A stretch of DNA of 64,000 nt from Brassica napus (taxonomy: Eukaryota; Streptophyta; Magnoliopsida; Brassicales; Brassicaceae): the NCBI RefSeq assembly GCF_020379485.1, contig NC_063446.1:13005597-13069596 (forward strand), read 5' to 3'. The position numbers and the translations under genes were made by a program. Below, piece after piece: positions 1 through 12,996 of this stretch; position 1 is the stretch's first letter, and each line of letters opens with the position of its first letter. The notes under the pieces were generated by a model. It made no database searches, had not been told where the DNA came from, and saw only the letters and a program-made list of their open reading frames with translations.

Positions 1-628
1 GCCCCTTACTTATGATTTTCTAATCTTGCATTTAATTTGGAATCTGCAGTGATTTGCCCAAAAATCTTCTGTTAGTTAAACTTATACTTTGTAAAAAAAA
101 TTAAAATCTCGTCTTGTTTAAAAAGAAGAATTAGACAAAGCAGGCCATACATAAAATATTTAGTTATGTGAGAGGGTTCTTAGTAATTTAAAATGATTTG
201 GTAGAATCTTAATCCACTTAAAATCATCAAAAATTTTTTTATTGAAAATCAAACAATTACATATCATCTCAAATACATAATTGATTTCAGATATATATTT
301 TTGTACCTTTCCAAATTGGAGGTTCAAGAAGAAATGAGCTTATAAAACCTGAGAGAATGAACAGATTGTAGAATTAATTTTGTTGTTGTTTTATTGAGAA
401 GGAAACTTACATCTACCAAACCATATAGAATAATAAACTTGCTATATTATAGTACAATGATAACATATAATTGAGTTGAAGTATATAGGTGTATTGTCAA
501 CCATTACCTTGCACATTGAGCTATCAATAAAAAAAAAGCTAATGGACTTCCTTGGCGTGGGGAACAAGAATATCGTTAATAAATTTTAAATACTGCTTTA
601 GTCAGACTCTCGAGGTTGGTAACGTCCC
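1..628. other. AT-rich intergenic, upstream of first gene
   Basis: No coding pattern, RNA gene or transposon terminus is recognisable here. It is presumably the promoter-proximal flank of the gene starting at 766. Confidence 0.5.
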
Positions 629-636
629 TATATAAA
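629..636 (+). promoter_or_regulatory. TATA box of the 766-1923 gene
   Basis: The sequence TATATAAA lies about 130 bp upstream of the proposed ATG at 766, a normal distance for a plant TATA box plus a 5' UTR of roughly 100 nt. It is inferred from position and sequence only. Confidence 0.45.
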
Positions 637-765
637 AACACACTACTTGCAAGGTCAACAAAACATTACCAAATACAATTCAACCCAACACAAGATTCCA
701 TCACTTATATCAAAGAGTAGACACTTTCTGTTTATATCATTTACACAACAAACCGAAGAGAGGCT

Positions 766-1923
766 ATGGATAAACGACGTAAATGCAACAACAAAGTCTC
801 CACTTGTCTTGGTATTGATACAGACAACAAAGTGAAGAAACATGACTTAGAAGCTGAGAAGCGACTCAAGAAGGTGGAGAAAGATTATATCCACGCAAGC
901 CAAAAGTATACAGAAGCAACAGTAAGTTTCTAATGCACGTACACCCTAAAACATACCACCCGTTAATACGATCGTTTGCATTGCTTTATTTCTTGTGGGT
1001 GATAGTTACAGCGGTGGAACTTACGCTGTGAGAGAGAACGTGCTATCAATCTCTGCTGCTCGGCTGAAAACTTCAAGAACTACTGCAACCGGCTAGTAGA
1101 GAAACTTCAGAAGGTTCTTGACAAGCTACCTACATCAGAAACAAAGGAAGTCATCGATCATGTAATGTTATCCCAAATCATGTAATGGTTATGATCTTAA
1201 AGATGAATCAGCGCAATATATTACAAAAATCTACCACGTTTTACATACCATGACACTCACTTGCTTTGTATATTTTAGGGCGTGCAATCCTCGATTTTCA
1301 GTGATTTTCGAAAGATTAACGGAGAGGTATAATTACTGTTGCTAGGTTTAAACCCTCTAGATTCATAGCTTACTTACTAGGAACATACGTGGCCTCTTAA
1401 CTTGTTTTTTTTTCAATACCCTGTAACTAGGCACCCTACTATCAAAGAAAATTGCCAAGGATTAACAGCAGAAAAGCTGTAAATGATCTTCGTAAGGAGG
1501 TTAGAAAGAAGAAGACGTGTAGAGACAAAGCTGTTTCAAATTTTGCATCGGTTTGTAATCCCACAAGTCATGACAGTTTGAGAAAATCTGTGGAGCAGGA
1601 GATAGTTGTAAGATTACTTTCTTTCCTTTGAGCACTAACATGACGTCTTACTTTACACTAACCAATGTAATGATTCTTGCAAATTAATTAATTAGGTTGT
1701 AAAGAAGCTGATAAGAGAGATCCAAAAAGACTTTGAAGAAAAACTGCATATAGAGCAATATGCAATAAATGTATATGAATGCATCGAACGGAAGGTGAAG
1801 CATTTAGAGGTGAAAAAGGAACACTTGTCGGGGCAAAGGGACATCTTGAGGCTGAATATATCAAAAAGGAACACGATTGTGACTGATTTGCCGCCTAAGC
1901 GGGGCAAAAAAAAAACATCTTGA
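766..1923 (+). CDS. Unrecognised Lys-rich, probably coiled-coil protein (5 exons, 252 aa)
   Basis: I do not recognise this protein. The exons are 766-921, 1012-1161, 1279-1326, 1431-1607 and 1696-1923. Each intron starts GT and ends AG, and every exon is a whole number of codons (52, 50, 16, 59 and 75 codons plus stop), so all four introns are phase 0. One open frame runs from ATG to TGA across all of them, which would be unlikely by chance. The product starts MDKRRKCNNKV. It is highly charged and rich in Lys, Glu and Arg, with helix-forming stretches such as HDLEAEKRLKKVEKDY in exon 1 and KKLIREIQKDFEEKL in exon 5, suggesting coiled coil. No signal peptide, membrane segment or catalytic motif is visible. 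The last exon ends inside a degenerate tandem duplication. A TATA box lies at 629. It may be a lineage-specific gene; transcription is untested. Confidence 0.6.
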
Positions 1924-1971
1924 TGCTCAATATTTAAAAAAGAAACATGCTTATGATCTATTTGCCGTCTA
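1830..1971. repeat. Degenerate tandem duplication (period 71 bp) across the stop codon
   Basis: The stretch beginning GGGGCAAAGGGACATCTTGA at 1830 recurs as GGGGCAAAAAAAAAACATCT at 1901, and the similarity continues through TTTGCCGCCTAAG versus TTTGCCGTCTAAG. The period is not a multiple of three, so the second copy is read in another frame and supplies the TGA stop at 1921. Confidence 0.6.
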
Positions 1972-2634
1972 AGTGTACATTAATATTTACCATTGGGTTG
2001 TGATATTTTAATATGGGACTTGGAGTGTATTTTTCACTTTTTTTCTAAACCGTTCATCACCAAAATTTCACTTGTATAGTTTCACTGCGACATGTACATC
2101 CAAAATAATTGTCTGATCAAGTCTCAGCAGAGAAAGATAATGAAAAGATCTTGTCACAGCGTTGCTTGGAAATTGTTCTTTGAAAATAATAAAGATGGAT
2201 TAAGGGTTGTAAATGAGATGATACCAGAGCAAATACAATTAAAATATAATGGCTGAGGCACACAACTGATATATAAAGAAGGGGAAGTTCAATATCAGAG
2301 TTAGCAGTTTGAACTGGACCCCCTAGTTAACATAAAACTTCACTTGACTCCTATAAAATGAATTCACTGAGTCGCAATCGAGACTGCACATCAATGCATT
2401 TTACGTTCCCTCAAATATCTCTCTTGGCAATCCTCAGCTATTTGATAGTCAAGTTATTATAGTTTACTTAAGGAAAATGAAAGTGTTGAAGACAATGAAG
2501 TTTAGACCAATTCAATTAACATACTGGAAAACAACAAATAGCATAACTTGTCCTTTCATTATAGAAAACAACAAGATGAAGAATTCAAAAACAGGAACGT
2601 CATAAATAGCAGAACCATCTTGTTATATAAAAAA
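1972..2634. other. Intergenic, no feature seen
   Basis: AT-rich sequence between the small gene and a Helitron terminus. No exon-like frame or repeat boundary was found. Confidence 0.4.
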
Positions 2635-2718
2635 CTAGGATCGGCCCGCCCTACGGGCGGAATGAATATTAACAAATAATTTAATTAGTTAGAATTAATA
2701 TTTAATATAAATTGTTAT

Positions 2719-2769
<51 letters not shown>

Positions 2770-3780
2770 TTAATTTTGTACATGTTATTGTATTTGAAGA
2801 CTAAATAAACCATGTTATCTGAAAATTAGTTATGATTTTTTAAAATAAATATTACTTGTTATTTTTTAAATATGATTTTTCTGTTAAAATTTTTAAGATG
2901 ATTTTTTTTTGTTAACTAATCTATGTTTTAATTATATGTTAAAAATTGTATGTGGCATTACATCATTCTTTATGATTTTCTAGAGTTGGATGACCATAAA
3001 AAAACCGTGGGATTATTTTTTCTTTCATTTTTTGTTAGTAGAAAAGAAACAAACTTGTAAATAAAGGGGAAATTCACATATTTTTGTTTAATTTTATATA
3101 CTCTAGTGGATTATCTTATGTTTTTACTAAATTTATTTTTACAGTATATTATTGTTAAATTTTTTCTATTTTAGTTTTGACGATGTAGAGTTGATGATCT
3201 ATTTGTTTTGGTTTATGTTATCTAGTTTTTTTCTTATGTGTTTCGCGTTAAGTTATATTATAATATGTCTCTTACTCAGATTGCTGTGTAAACTTTTATT
3301 CTCATATCAATTGTGTTTTTATGTTCAAAGATTTTTTTTTTTTTGAAATTCATGATGCAACCTTTTAAAATATTATCTGTTTACTTAGATATATAGAATA
3401 ACCTAGGATATTTAATATATATCATATAAACAAACTTATTCATTTTTTCTTATATTTCTTGTTTTCATTATGTATTGGTTTATTTTGTTTCTCTAAAATA
3501 AAAACAAACTTATACATTTTTCTTATATTTATTGTTTTCTTTATTGATTTGTTTATTTTGTTTCACAATTGACATATAATCGTTTCGTTTATACTTTTAA
3601 ATTTGTCAAATGACATTAAAGTCTATTATTATAGTTCCATGAAATAATGCCTAGATGTGATTCTATCAACTGCTAACGCTTGTTGTGTTTTGTTTCTTTA
3701 TATGTTTATCCAACATTAATTGACTGACTCAGACTCCCTTCTACGTATTAATCAGATGACCTCACGTATAAAGACCATAT
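2635..3780 (-). mobile_element. Helitron 3' terminus and AT-rich body (minus strand)
   Basis: Read on the minus strand, a GC-rich hairpin (CCGCCC, 3-nt loop, GGGCGG at 2646-2660) is followed by 7 nt and then CTAG at 2635-2638 and a T. This is the canonical Helitron 3' end: stem-loop, short spacer, CTRR, insertion before T. The body to the right is AT-rich and carries a TA dinucleotide run at 2724-2766. I could not find a convincing 5' TC terminus, so the right boundary is only an estimate. No Rep/helicase coding is visible, so it would be non-autonomous. Confidence 0.45.
2724..2766. repeat. (TA)n microsatellite
   Basis: About 43 nt of uninterrupted alternating T and A. Confidence 0.9.
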
Positions 3781-3839
3781 GAATGATTAAAGATGCATTA
3801 AAGGGAAGAAATATTACACACCAGTGATGATACTTCTCG

Positions 3840-6450
3840 GCTTAAGCTCTAGAATTGAATCTTGCAGCTTTGACAGGCCATGCCATCTGCAGGTGTGTTA
3901 GCATAAATGACTAAAACCAGAAAGAAGACATAAAGATATCTTTTTTTTTTGAACTGACATAAAGATATCTTAATACATACTTTATGTGAAAGTGTTTACC
4001 TCGCTGTTTCAATACGCATTTTAAATAAGTGTTATTTGTTCATAAAGGTGAAGAATTTCTTGCTGCGTGTTTCAAAGTCAAGCGTAAGAGTGACAGTGGT
4101 GAATGGCTTGGCCAGTTCAAAGTGAGCAAGATCTTGGTCTGATAAAATTATATAACAGCTAATTAAAAAGTTAAGAAACAACCCATCGATGCATAGAATT
4201 ACAAAACTAATTGAAAAAATTAGTTATCACATAGAAAATGGACGTATGTCACTCTTTATTTTTTGTAAGATTCCGGTTTTTTTTATCGTCGTCCAAACTT
4301 GTTAACTATGTCTTTTCTTTTGTCAACCTGGTGCTGGTAATTGTTAAAGGAGTTGAGATAATTTTGTATTAGTTATGATTTTTAAAATAATACTCCAAGA
4401 CAATTAGCTAACATATTTTGCTTAGTTATGAAAACAAAATTTATCACTTTCTTGTAGCAGAAGGAAGTATCACACTCGTTTTCCAAGTCGTACATTTGAT
4501 TGTTTCTCTTATGCTCTTAGCTCACAACAAAGCAAGGACATACTTATTTATTTTGGAGTTAAGTAATAATAAGATCCAATCTAATTTATAGGCCCAATAG
4601 CAATAATACTGAAGCAGAGAACATAGTTTTCTTGCAAGAGTCTGAATGATTGTTTTAAAAGTTTAAAACTAAATGATTAAAAACCCATAAACAAATAGTT
4701 GTTGGAAAACTTATTAATTTGAGAATTAAAATAGAAGAGCCTGCAGGGTAGTTGACACCACAGGTTAGCATTATGAACTCCAAGAGTTGAGATATCACTG
4801 CATGCGTTGTCATGACCTTTCTGTAAAGGCGACAGTGTTAAGATCACACTGCTATGTATTGAATATGTAAATGATAAAGCCAAGATAGTAAACTGACCTA
4901 AATACCAAAATTAGGATGTGGTGGGTGCTGGTTGCGGTAAAAAATTGTGTGTGATGGTAAATAACTGTTGCTCAGATGAAAAATTGAACTGAGAAATCTT
5001 GAGGTCTAATGTGAAGTTCCTCCCCCACAATATTCCTTAGGAATTGTGGAATGGCCATGTTCTGCGGGTATTCTTGTTCATCGCCATGTGCAAATTAAAT
5101 ATTGTGAGTATACGGAGCCAAGAGTTTAATGAAGCACCAACAAATAAAGCAGGGGTGCTTAGAACTTTTACCTTCACATTTTGTGACACTGCAGAAGCAG
5201 GAATATTTCTCCATTGCATCGCAAAACCTACAAACACAGCAGAGTCATCCGAGACAGTCATCTCAACACAGTACCTTGATAAGAATCCTTGACATTGTTT
5301 GAGCAGGACTGTTTCTTGTGCAGTGATATTCATCATTCCGCCACAACTGAATTCATTTCAGTACCTACCAGCAAACAATAAAAAGAAAAATGTATTTAGA
5401 TAAGGTCCACAAAACAATTAGTAGTTTGTAAGATTAAACCACTCAAGATAAGTTTACTGAAAATTTTCTGACAGAGCTGAAAGAAACAGCCTTCAAACCA
5501 GGAACTAATACTCAAAACAATTCAGCCTTATGGACATATGCATATAAGAAGGAACCACTTCTATGCAGTACGTGCACATGGAGAGTACGGCGCAGCTAGA
5601 GTTTGCATTCTAAAATTTTATATTCTTCCAGCAGAAGAGACACTGCAAAGAAAAGAAATCAATGTGAATATAGAAGACGCCATACCATGCACGAATCAAT
5701 CGGTGAATTAACAGTATGCTTGAGATCTAAAATATCAACCTAACAACACAAAAAAAAAAAAAAAAATCAAGAAACGGACTCTAATGATACAAAGTAAGCC
5801 AAAACAAACACTCACCACTGCTACTCTTCAGAAGAATTATCTCCTAGCAAAGAATCTCTCCAGAAGAAACCATTTTTCTAGGTAACCCATATACAAATCC
5901 AAATACAATGATTTCGTTAGTATAAACATAACAATTACGAAAAAAATTATATGCAATTACAGGATAATGAAATCGCAGTTCGGAGATTGATATTCACCCA
6001 TTCCACAGGTAGGTACTTACATAGCCTGTTTAGGTTGAGAAGAGAGGAATATGCATTGAATGATTAAACGTAGTTGTAATGGGTCGAAGGATTAAAGAAA
6101 GTCGTTAATGGCTTGAATCAATGCATCCCATAACGGTCAAGAGGAGAAGAATCTCAAACGAAACGACACGAACAAAGCTCGATCCAGAGATTCATTACCA
6201 AGATTCTTCTCAAATACACCTCCAGAAACTCCATAGTCGGTTGACCTAATTACAGCAAGAAGAAGATGATCAGATTCATCTTTCCCGCCCAAGTCAAAAT
6301 CAGATGAACAAAGGAGACGATCAGGTTTAGCAGGGCCGTGACGAACGGACTGAAGCCCATCCAAAAGCAAAAAAAGGCCCGTACGGAATCGCAAAACATG
6401 ATTTTGAATACAAAAGTGTAGCTCAAATTCAATCAAATGCAAAAGTAATC
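3840..6450 (-). pseudogene. Decayed gene-like sequence, possible OB-fold/RPA-like remnant
   Basis: Several minus-strand stretches look exon-like. One at 5037-5336 reads through RYCVEMTVSDDSAVFVGF, which resembles the C-terminal OB-fold of plant RPA1-like proteins. One at about 4746-4812 is flanked by a pyrimidine tract and AG. A possible last exon at 4032-4138 ends in a stop after FTFMNK. I could not join these into one frame, and the strands between them contain stops. RPA-like fragments occur in plant Helitrons, so this may belong to the element with a terminus at 2635, but that is speculation. The rest of the interval shows nothing definite. Confidence 0.25.
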
Positions 6451-6539
6451 CAAAAGCCTAGTGAAATTACAATAACCCTCTTATGAACAAACCAAAAATA
6501 TGTATTCAATTTTACCATTATAATCATCTGTTAAAGAAG

Positions 6540-8570
6540 ACTTCTTTATAAGTCTTCTCTATGATGATTTTTTTATAAGTCTTCTCGTTCAGTAGATCTT
6601 AAAAATAATTTTATAATTTTATAAAAAATATTTTATTGGATAAAAAATTGAAATCATGTAATAATAAATATTTCTCAATGATGTAAATTTAGTTCCTCTG
6701 AAATTAAATTATTTTCAACATAGATGAGTGAATGTATATTGGCTCATGAGTCATTGGTTTAGGGTTTGGTAACATATGTTATAGTATTATATGTATCTTT
6801 AGGGTTAGATACTGAAATTTTACCTTCATTTTTTTCTTTTTCAAATTGACCCATATATGTTTAGTAACTATCTAATAACTTGATTTAAACACTTTATAAG
6901 TTTTTTTTTAAGCTTAAGAAAGTGTTTTTAGGTAATTGATTATAGGGTCTGGAAGACTCACATAAGACTTAAAAAGAAGTCTTCAGACACATCCCACCTA
7001 AATTTTAGTAGAATTTATGGTTTCCGCCTAAATTTTGGAATAATTTAGGTTTTCCGCCTAAATCAAAGTCTTCCATAAGTCTTCCAGGAGTCTTCCAGAG
7101 AAAGTCTTCTCGTGGATTAGATCCTAAAAATAATTTAATTTTTTTTATAAAAAATATTTTCATGGATTCAAATTTGAAATCATGTAATAATAAACATTTT
7201 TCAATGATGTAAATTTAGTTTAACTGAAATTGAATTATTTTCAACATAGATGAGTGAATGTAGATTGGTTCATGAATCATTGGTTTATGGTTTGGTAACA
7301 TATCTTATAGTATTGTTGGTATCTTTAGGGTTAGATTTGAAATCTTATCTTCATTTTTTTTCTTTTTTTCAAATTGACCTATATACGTTTAGTAAGTATC
7401 TAATAATTTGATTTTAACACTTTCTAAGTTTTTTTAAGTTTAAAAAGATTTTTTTGCATAGTTATTTGATTTTAGGGTCTAGAAGACTCACAGAAAACTT
7501 AAAAAGAAGGCTTCCGATACATCCCGCCTAAATTTAAGTAAAATTTAGGGTCCCGCCTAATTTTTGGAATAATTTAGGTTTCACGCTTAAATCAAAGTCT
7601 TCCATAAGTTTTCCATGAGTCTTACATACGTCTTCCATGAGTCTTCCAGAAGTCTTCTAGGTCGAAAATATTTAACCTAATTGGAATTTTTGTCTCCATA
7701 AATAAAGAAATTTTACACATTCTCTTTCTTCTTCTCAAATGACTGCAACAAAAATGTAATGTTTCTCGCTCTAAAACTCTCCAACCTCTATTTAATCTCT
7801 TTGAACATCAAAACACCAAACTTTATATCCATTTCTCACTTTTTCTTATGTCTTCTCCCTAATTTATCTTCTTTTTGCAGGTTTTTCATTACATGATTCT
7901 CATCTTTCACTCTTTCAAAGGTATATCTCTAAATTTTGGATATGAATTTATGTGTGTGTTTATATGTTAGATTCTAAAAAAGCTATAGATTCAACATAGT
8001 GTGACTGTTTTGTTTATTTTGTAAGCATAAAATTTTCATTTTCATTTTTGAAGTTTTTCTCTGTTTTGAAGTCATTTGAATGTTTTTAAATTTGCAGGTT
8101 TTTCCAGATCTGTGAGACTTTGAAAGACTTCTCAGAAGACTCTCAGAAGACTCTCGGAAGACTTCTCAGAAGCCTTCTTAGAAAGTCTTCTAATGCATTT
8201 TATGCTAGAAGACTTCCCACGAAGTCTTCAGGAAGTCTTCCGAAGTCTTCTGCCTAAAGTGGTATAAATTTTGGATATGTATTTTGTGTGTTTTATATAT
8301 TAGATTCTAAAAAATTATAGATCCAACCTGATGTAACTGTTTTGTTTATTATCTAAAAATTTAGGATCGACGAGCTATTTCCCCACGAAAAGTATTATAT
8401 AGCACCAAATGTCTCCCGAACTATGACTACGTGCTATTTATCCCCGAGAAAAAAATTTGAAATCTATTTCTCCATGAATCTTGGTTTTGTCACGGTTTTA
8501 TAAAACAAATATAAAATCTTCAATCTCAGATAATAAACCGGACTAAACTAAACCATAATCAAATAAAACC
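6540..8570 (+). repeat. GAAGACTTC-palindrome repeat element, copy A
   Basis: Noncoding repetitive DNA with clusters of AGAAGACTTC, AAGTCTTCC and related words, which are themselves short palindromes (GAAG-A-CTTC). Two consecutive sub-blocks of about 530 bp are homologous: for example AAATCATGTAATAATAAA occurs near 6651 and near 7177, and AGGGTCT-GGAAGACTCA near 6944 and 7474. The right part (8350-8560) has a distinct block with CTATTTCCCCACGAAAAG that reappears inverted at 21560-21730. No transposase or coding frame is visible. It resembles a repeat common in Brassica intergenic DNA, but I cannot assign a class. Confidence 0.6.
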
Positions 8571-8575
8571 CAACC
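8571..8575 (+). other. Target-site duplication CAACC (left) of the Copia element
   Basis: CAACC directly precedes the left LTR and is repeated at 14802-14806 directly after the right LTR. Confidence 0.85.
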
Positions 8576-8920
8576 TGTTGTAAATAGAGAGTTTAGAGAC
8601 TGAATATTTCTCCGTGTTCTTATTAATGATCAAGGGGGTTCCTTTATATAAGGATTACAAGATGAAGATAAATGGAAGGTATCCAAAACCTAAACTCACT
8701 AGGATTAAGAAAACTACTAATACATAATAATGGAAAGATTACATCTATTAGGAAAAGGAAAGGATTTCCTTTTCTCCAAGCTTTATGGCCGCATTTCTCT
8801 CTCCTGAAGTCGGCTCTCTCTCTCCTCTCTCTAGGCTTCGGCCATCTCTCCATCTTCTAGGTATTGGGCCGGTCTCGGTCCGGGCCTGGTTAATGGCAAT
8901 CCACTCCATGATTTATAACA
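8576..8920 (-). repeat. Copia 3' LTR
   Basis: 345-bp direct repeat of 14450-14801, with TG...CA ends in either orientation. It is the 3' LTR because the coding strand is minus. Confidence 0.9.
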
Positions 8921-8936
8921 CTCCCCCTTGGATGTC
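8921..8936 (-). other. Copia polypurine tract
   Basis: On the minus strand the sequence reads CCAAGGGGGAG immediately before the 3' LTR, as expected for the plus-strand primer of reverse transcription. Confidence 0.75.
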
Positions 8937-11900
8937 ATAACCATACAAGATTTGTAGTACGCTTCATGTTGCCTCATTAAAACCTTATCAGGAAAACCCA
9001 GTGGGACAAAACCATGATGAAGGAAAAAGAGTACAACACGCACTACTCCCCCTGATGTGAACCTCAGTGTAGGTTTCTACATTCTACGCATCTGATGCAT
9101 GATCTTTCCTGTATATGTAGGAAGGGAGTAATCGGCCAAGTTCATTACTAAGCCGTATCTAGACCACTTTGACCTTTTAGGTCGTTTCTCATGTCTCTTG
9201 ACATCGAGTGTCCCGGTAAAGCATGTGTGCTAAATAATGTGAACCATATTGTTCTCGGGGATCACTATTGGGTCTTTGCAAATCGTGTTTGCATGTGTCC
9301 ATAGTCTAGACGTGATCGTCTACTGTTAACTCTTTACTTTGATTGGACAAAATAAGTACTTATGGACAATGTACTAGACATGGTTATCATGAACCTATGT
9401 CTCGATCTGGCCGATCCATGTCTGGGTCATAGACCTCGTCTATACATGTCCACTACTTGTCTCATGAGTGTTCAAGATCAATGATCATTGCTGTGAGTTT
9501 ATAATCTCTCATTATGGCTCTGCGGCCGAACACTCTCATGGATGTGGACATCGATTTCTTTGCCTTAGGCAGTACCATATCTATCTCGGACATTGTAGTC
9601 CTTTATCCATCTCTTGATGGTGTCTCATGACCTCTGTTGCTGTGGATTATATCACACACTGAAATATATATTATAAGGTCATAGATCTCGGCTCTCACAA
9701 GCTTATGGAATATAATACATTTGTATCTGGTTGATCTTTTGTCTCTACTAGCCCGTGATCAAGAAGAAGGGTCAGACGTCTATTAGTTTTAAAAGCCGGA
9801 CGCGTCTAGTCGAAAAGCCAGACGTTCTTTGCTGAAAAGCCGGACGCCCTTAGACGGACAGAGTCAGACATCTTTAGTTTGAAGGGCCGGGGCCGGACGC
9901 TTTTGATCGGACACCCACATAGATTTATTCTATGCCTACTAACCTCTTTTAGATTTAGTATAATCACAAGGAATTTCAAATATATGGACTGTATTGGATT
10001 GTCTTTTATACAACTCCAAGATCAATGATCATGCGTGATCAATTTCTTTTACATACTATATGCAGCTGCTTTATGTTTCAGTCCATGAATCAGCTTAGGA
10101 ACGAAGCTGTTCTTTCATCTTATCCAGTGATCCATATGCTGCTTACTACATTATTTGTATCTAATTTATTTCTTATGACCAGACCATTTTCAATTTCGAA
10201 AATCTGTAGCAGCATCCACCACATAGGAGTTTATGTCCTTATAATATGTTCCTTTGATCTCTGTGAGTACCTTGTATAACAAGCTATGATCTAATGCTGT
10301 TTAGTAGGAAGACATGAACACTCTAGACCTCGTGATCATGTACCTTCTCTCACGGTTTCTTTATCTCACAAGATCCATCTATTTCACTGGTTTATCAGAT
10401 GGCGTTTCTCTTTTAGATACATTGAACCTCCACGTTTTATCTTTTCTAATCTCTATGATCTTTTATGATTGTATGAGTACTCTTTCGTGGGTTCATGATC
10501 CTCGTTCATCTCTTTATGTTCAAGTGCTATAACTTTATGTATCTTTATACAAATGTGTGTGTGTGTCGACACTTTCATGTGGTTCCATTTTGTTCCAGAC
10601 ATGATCTATAGATTTGAGATCTTATTATCCAGGACCTTTATTACCTAGTAGCTTGGCGTCTCAAGACTACATGGTTTGGTACCTTAGATGTGTAGCTGCG
10701 CAGCCTTTTCTCAATGTCTGGTATGGTTTCTCTTATAATCTTGGATCTGTATTCTATGCACCATTTTTCTATCCGAGATTCCTTTATCTTATGGAACACT
10801 TGGTCTATCTTGTATAGACTCTATAGCAACTTGATTATGTCTCTTCTAGGACATTCATTTGGTGCTAAGCTGGTTAGTCATTTCTCGGGCCAGTGTCTGG
10901 CATTTCGATTAGTTTCTCAATTAGCTAGCTTTATATAATCTTTCTTTGGACGTCTTAAATCATAATCTCTAGTCCGATGATCTTTGCCAATACAATGATG
11001 GTTAAAACCATTCGTACTTTTAACATTCTTTATCCAGCTTATAACTTTTCTCCTTTAATATTCGGATTCATTTGTTTCATGCAATCCGTACCTGGCCACT
11101 ATTTGATCACCCATGTTTTGGCTCTCGGTCCTTTTGATTTCGGGGAGAATATCTTATTCTTATATATTCCCAATCCTCTTCTGAGGTTCCATCCTAGACG
11201 GCACATGTATGTATGTGGTGGTTTATTCAAAATCTCTTAAGATGGTGTATGTCTGGTTTTATGACCCTATTCAATCTGAGACGGGAATATCTATGCTCAC
11301 TTATATGGCCTGATGCATATTATCATTCTATAATGTAAAACATAATGTCTCCAAGCTTATAGACTTTAGAATCTTAGTCTTATAGATAATGGCTTACATG
11401 GCCGAACCTTTTATAGGTAATGGCTTACTTGGCCGAACCTTTATAGGTAATGGATTGTGTGCGGCCAAGCTTGCACTATGCGGCCAAGTCACGACCAAGT
11501 CACGGCCGAGCCGTTTATTCTCATGGTCTCTACAGCCGGGTAATGGCCTCTTTGGTCTGGCCGTTTGTATCATGGCCTCTACGGCCGAGGAATGGTCCTT
11601 TATGGCCGAGTAATGGCCGAGCCATATAACATAACATGGTCTTAGACCATAGTGGTACACGAACTTGTAGTATTGATCATGGGTTTATCCTCTCTCCCCC
11701 TCATGACCATACTATAAGGTCGTGGTGCTTGGGACAATTAAGCCTAATGAGTTTTCCTTTGTGTACATGTTTCACAACGTGAGATCTTTTACGGGATAAC
11801 TCTGTGCCTTTTCAATCTTTGCATCAAGTTTAGACTTTAGGATGGCTAATCCTATCATGCCATATAGTGTAAAATTTCGTGGTGTTATCTCAATATGGTT

Positions 11901-12414
11901 ACCACATCTCTTGCCTCTTTATCATACTGATCTGTAGGATAGTTTTGATCAGTAGAGATCATAAGTATAGTCTCGACCACTTTCTTTCAAGGTCTTAGGC
12001 GTTTTTCTTCTTAAAATCTAAAGGAACTTGTTTCCTTCCTTACCCATTATTTCTACTTGGAAACCATACATTATAACTGCAATGGGTCACATGTTCTTTT
12101 GGGTGTGTATAATGCCTTTTAAGGCAATGCCTTAGCCATAGTTTCTTTACTATCTTACTATACACATTCATGATTTCTTACTTGGTTTTATGCCCTTTAG
12201 GCAACTCTTTAAAATCATTTATATGTTCAAGTAAGATCAGACAAGACATAATGAATTCAAAATCAATTCCATTGTATATATAAAATCGTGAATGACAATT
12301 AGGTTAAAGCAAATCACAAATCAAGGACTTTACAATAAAATTATGTCGAGATCCTTTTAGTTAAATAGATAAGCCGGCCTGTCCATCTATTGCATTGGAC
12401 ACGGCTGCCTTGGA

Positions 12415-12996
12415 TTAATCTTGATCCATTTCCTCAGGATATTTCATCTCACTGCTTTTCTTTAGTACCTTGTCATTCTCAATCACCGTTAGGCAAGAGA
12501 TCAGGTCATTGTAAGTGGTAGAACCTCTTTCTATGTAGATATGTTTTGACAAAAAATCTTCTGGATGGAATGTGGAGTATGTCTTGAATAGACAATCATT
12601 ATCTGCTACCTCTTCTCCACATAATCTCAGTTGGTACACGACCCTGTACAAGGCAAAGTGAAACTCGGCCACTGTCTCAAAGTCTTGGAATTTGAGACTC
12701 AGTCATTCATGTTTGACCTTTGGTAATAATACCATAGTGTATCTGGACTTTAATTCTGTCCAAAGGTCACGAGGATTCTCAATATGTAGATACTGATTTC
12801 TCTGTTTCTTAGTGAGATGATGGCGCATTATTGTAATGGTTCTTAACTTTTCACTTTCAGTTGCATAATCACCCTGAATAATACTCCTTTTGAGTCCTCT
12901 TGATTTCATGGTAACTGAAGTGTTCATTGCCCATTCTAGATAATTATCTCCAGAGAGATTTAGAATAGCATAATCCATGGGATCAAATCTCGGCAT
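12415..12996 (-). pseudogene. Copia gag with one in-frame stop
   Basis: The frame starts MPRFDPMDYAILNLSGDNY and contains the Copia gag (UBN2-type) core: LWTELKSRY, then after a break FHFALYRVVYQLRLCGEE and RGSTTYNDLISCL. The two halves are in the same frame, separated by a single TGA at 12703-12705 where the family normally has a sense codon, so it is one nonsense change and not a frameshift. It ends with TGA/TAA-type stop near 12415, without a visible zinc knuckle. Gag would form the nucleocapsid; this copy is presumably inactive. Confidence 0.8.
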
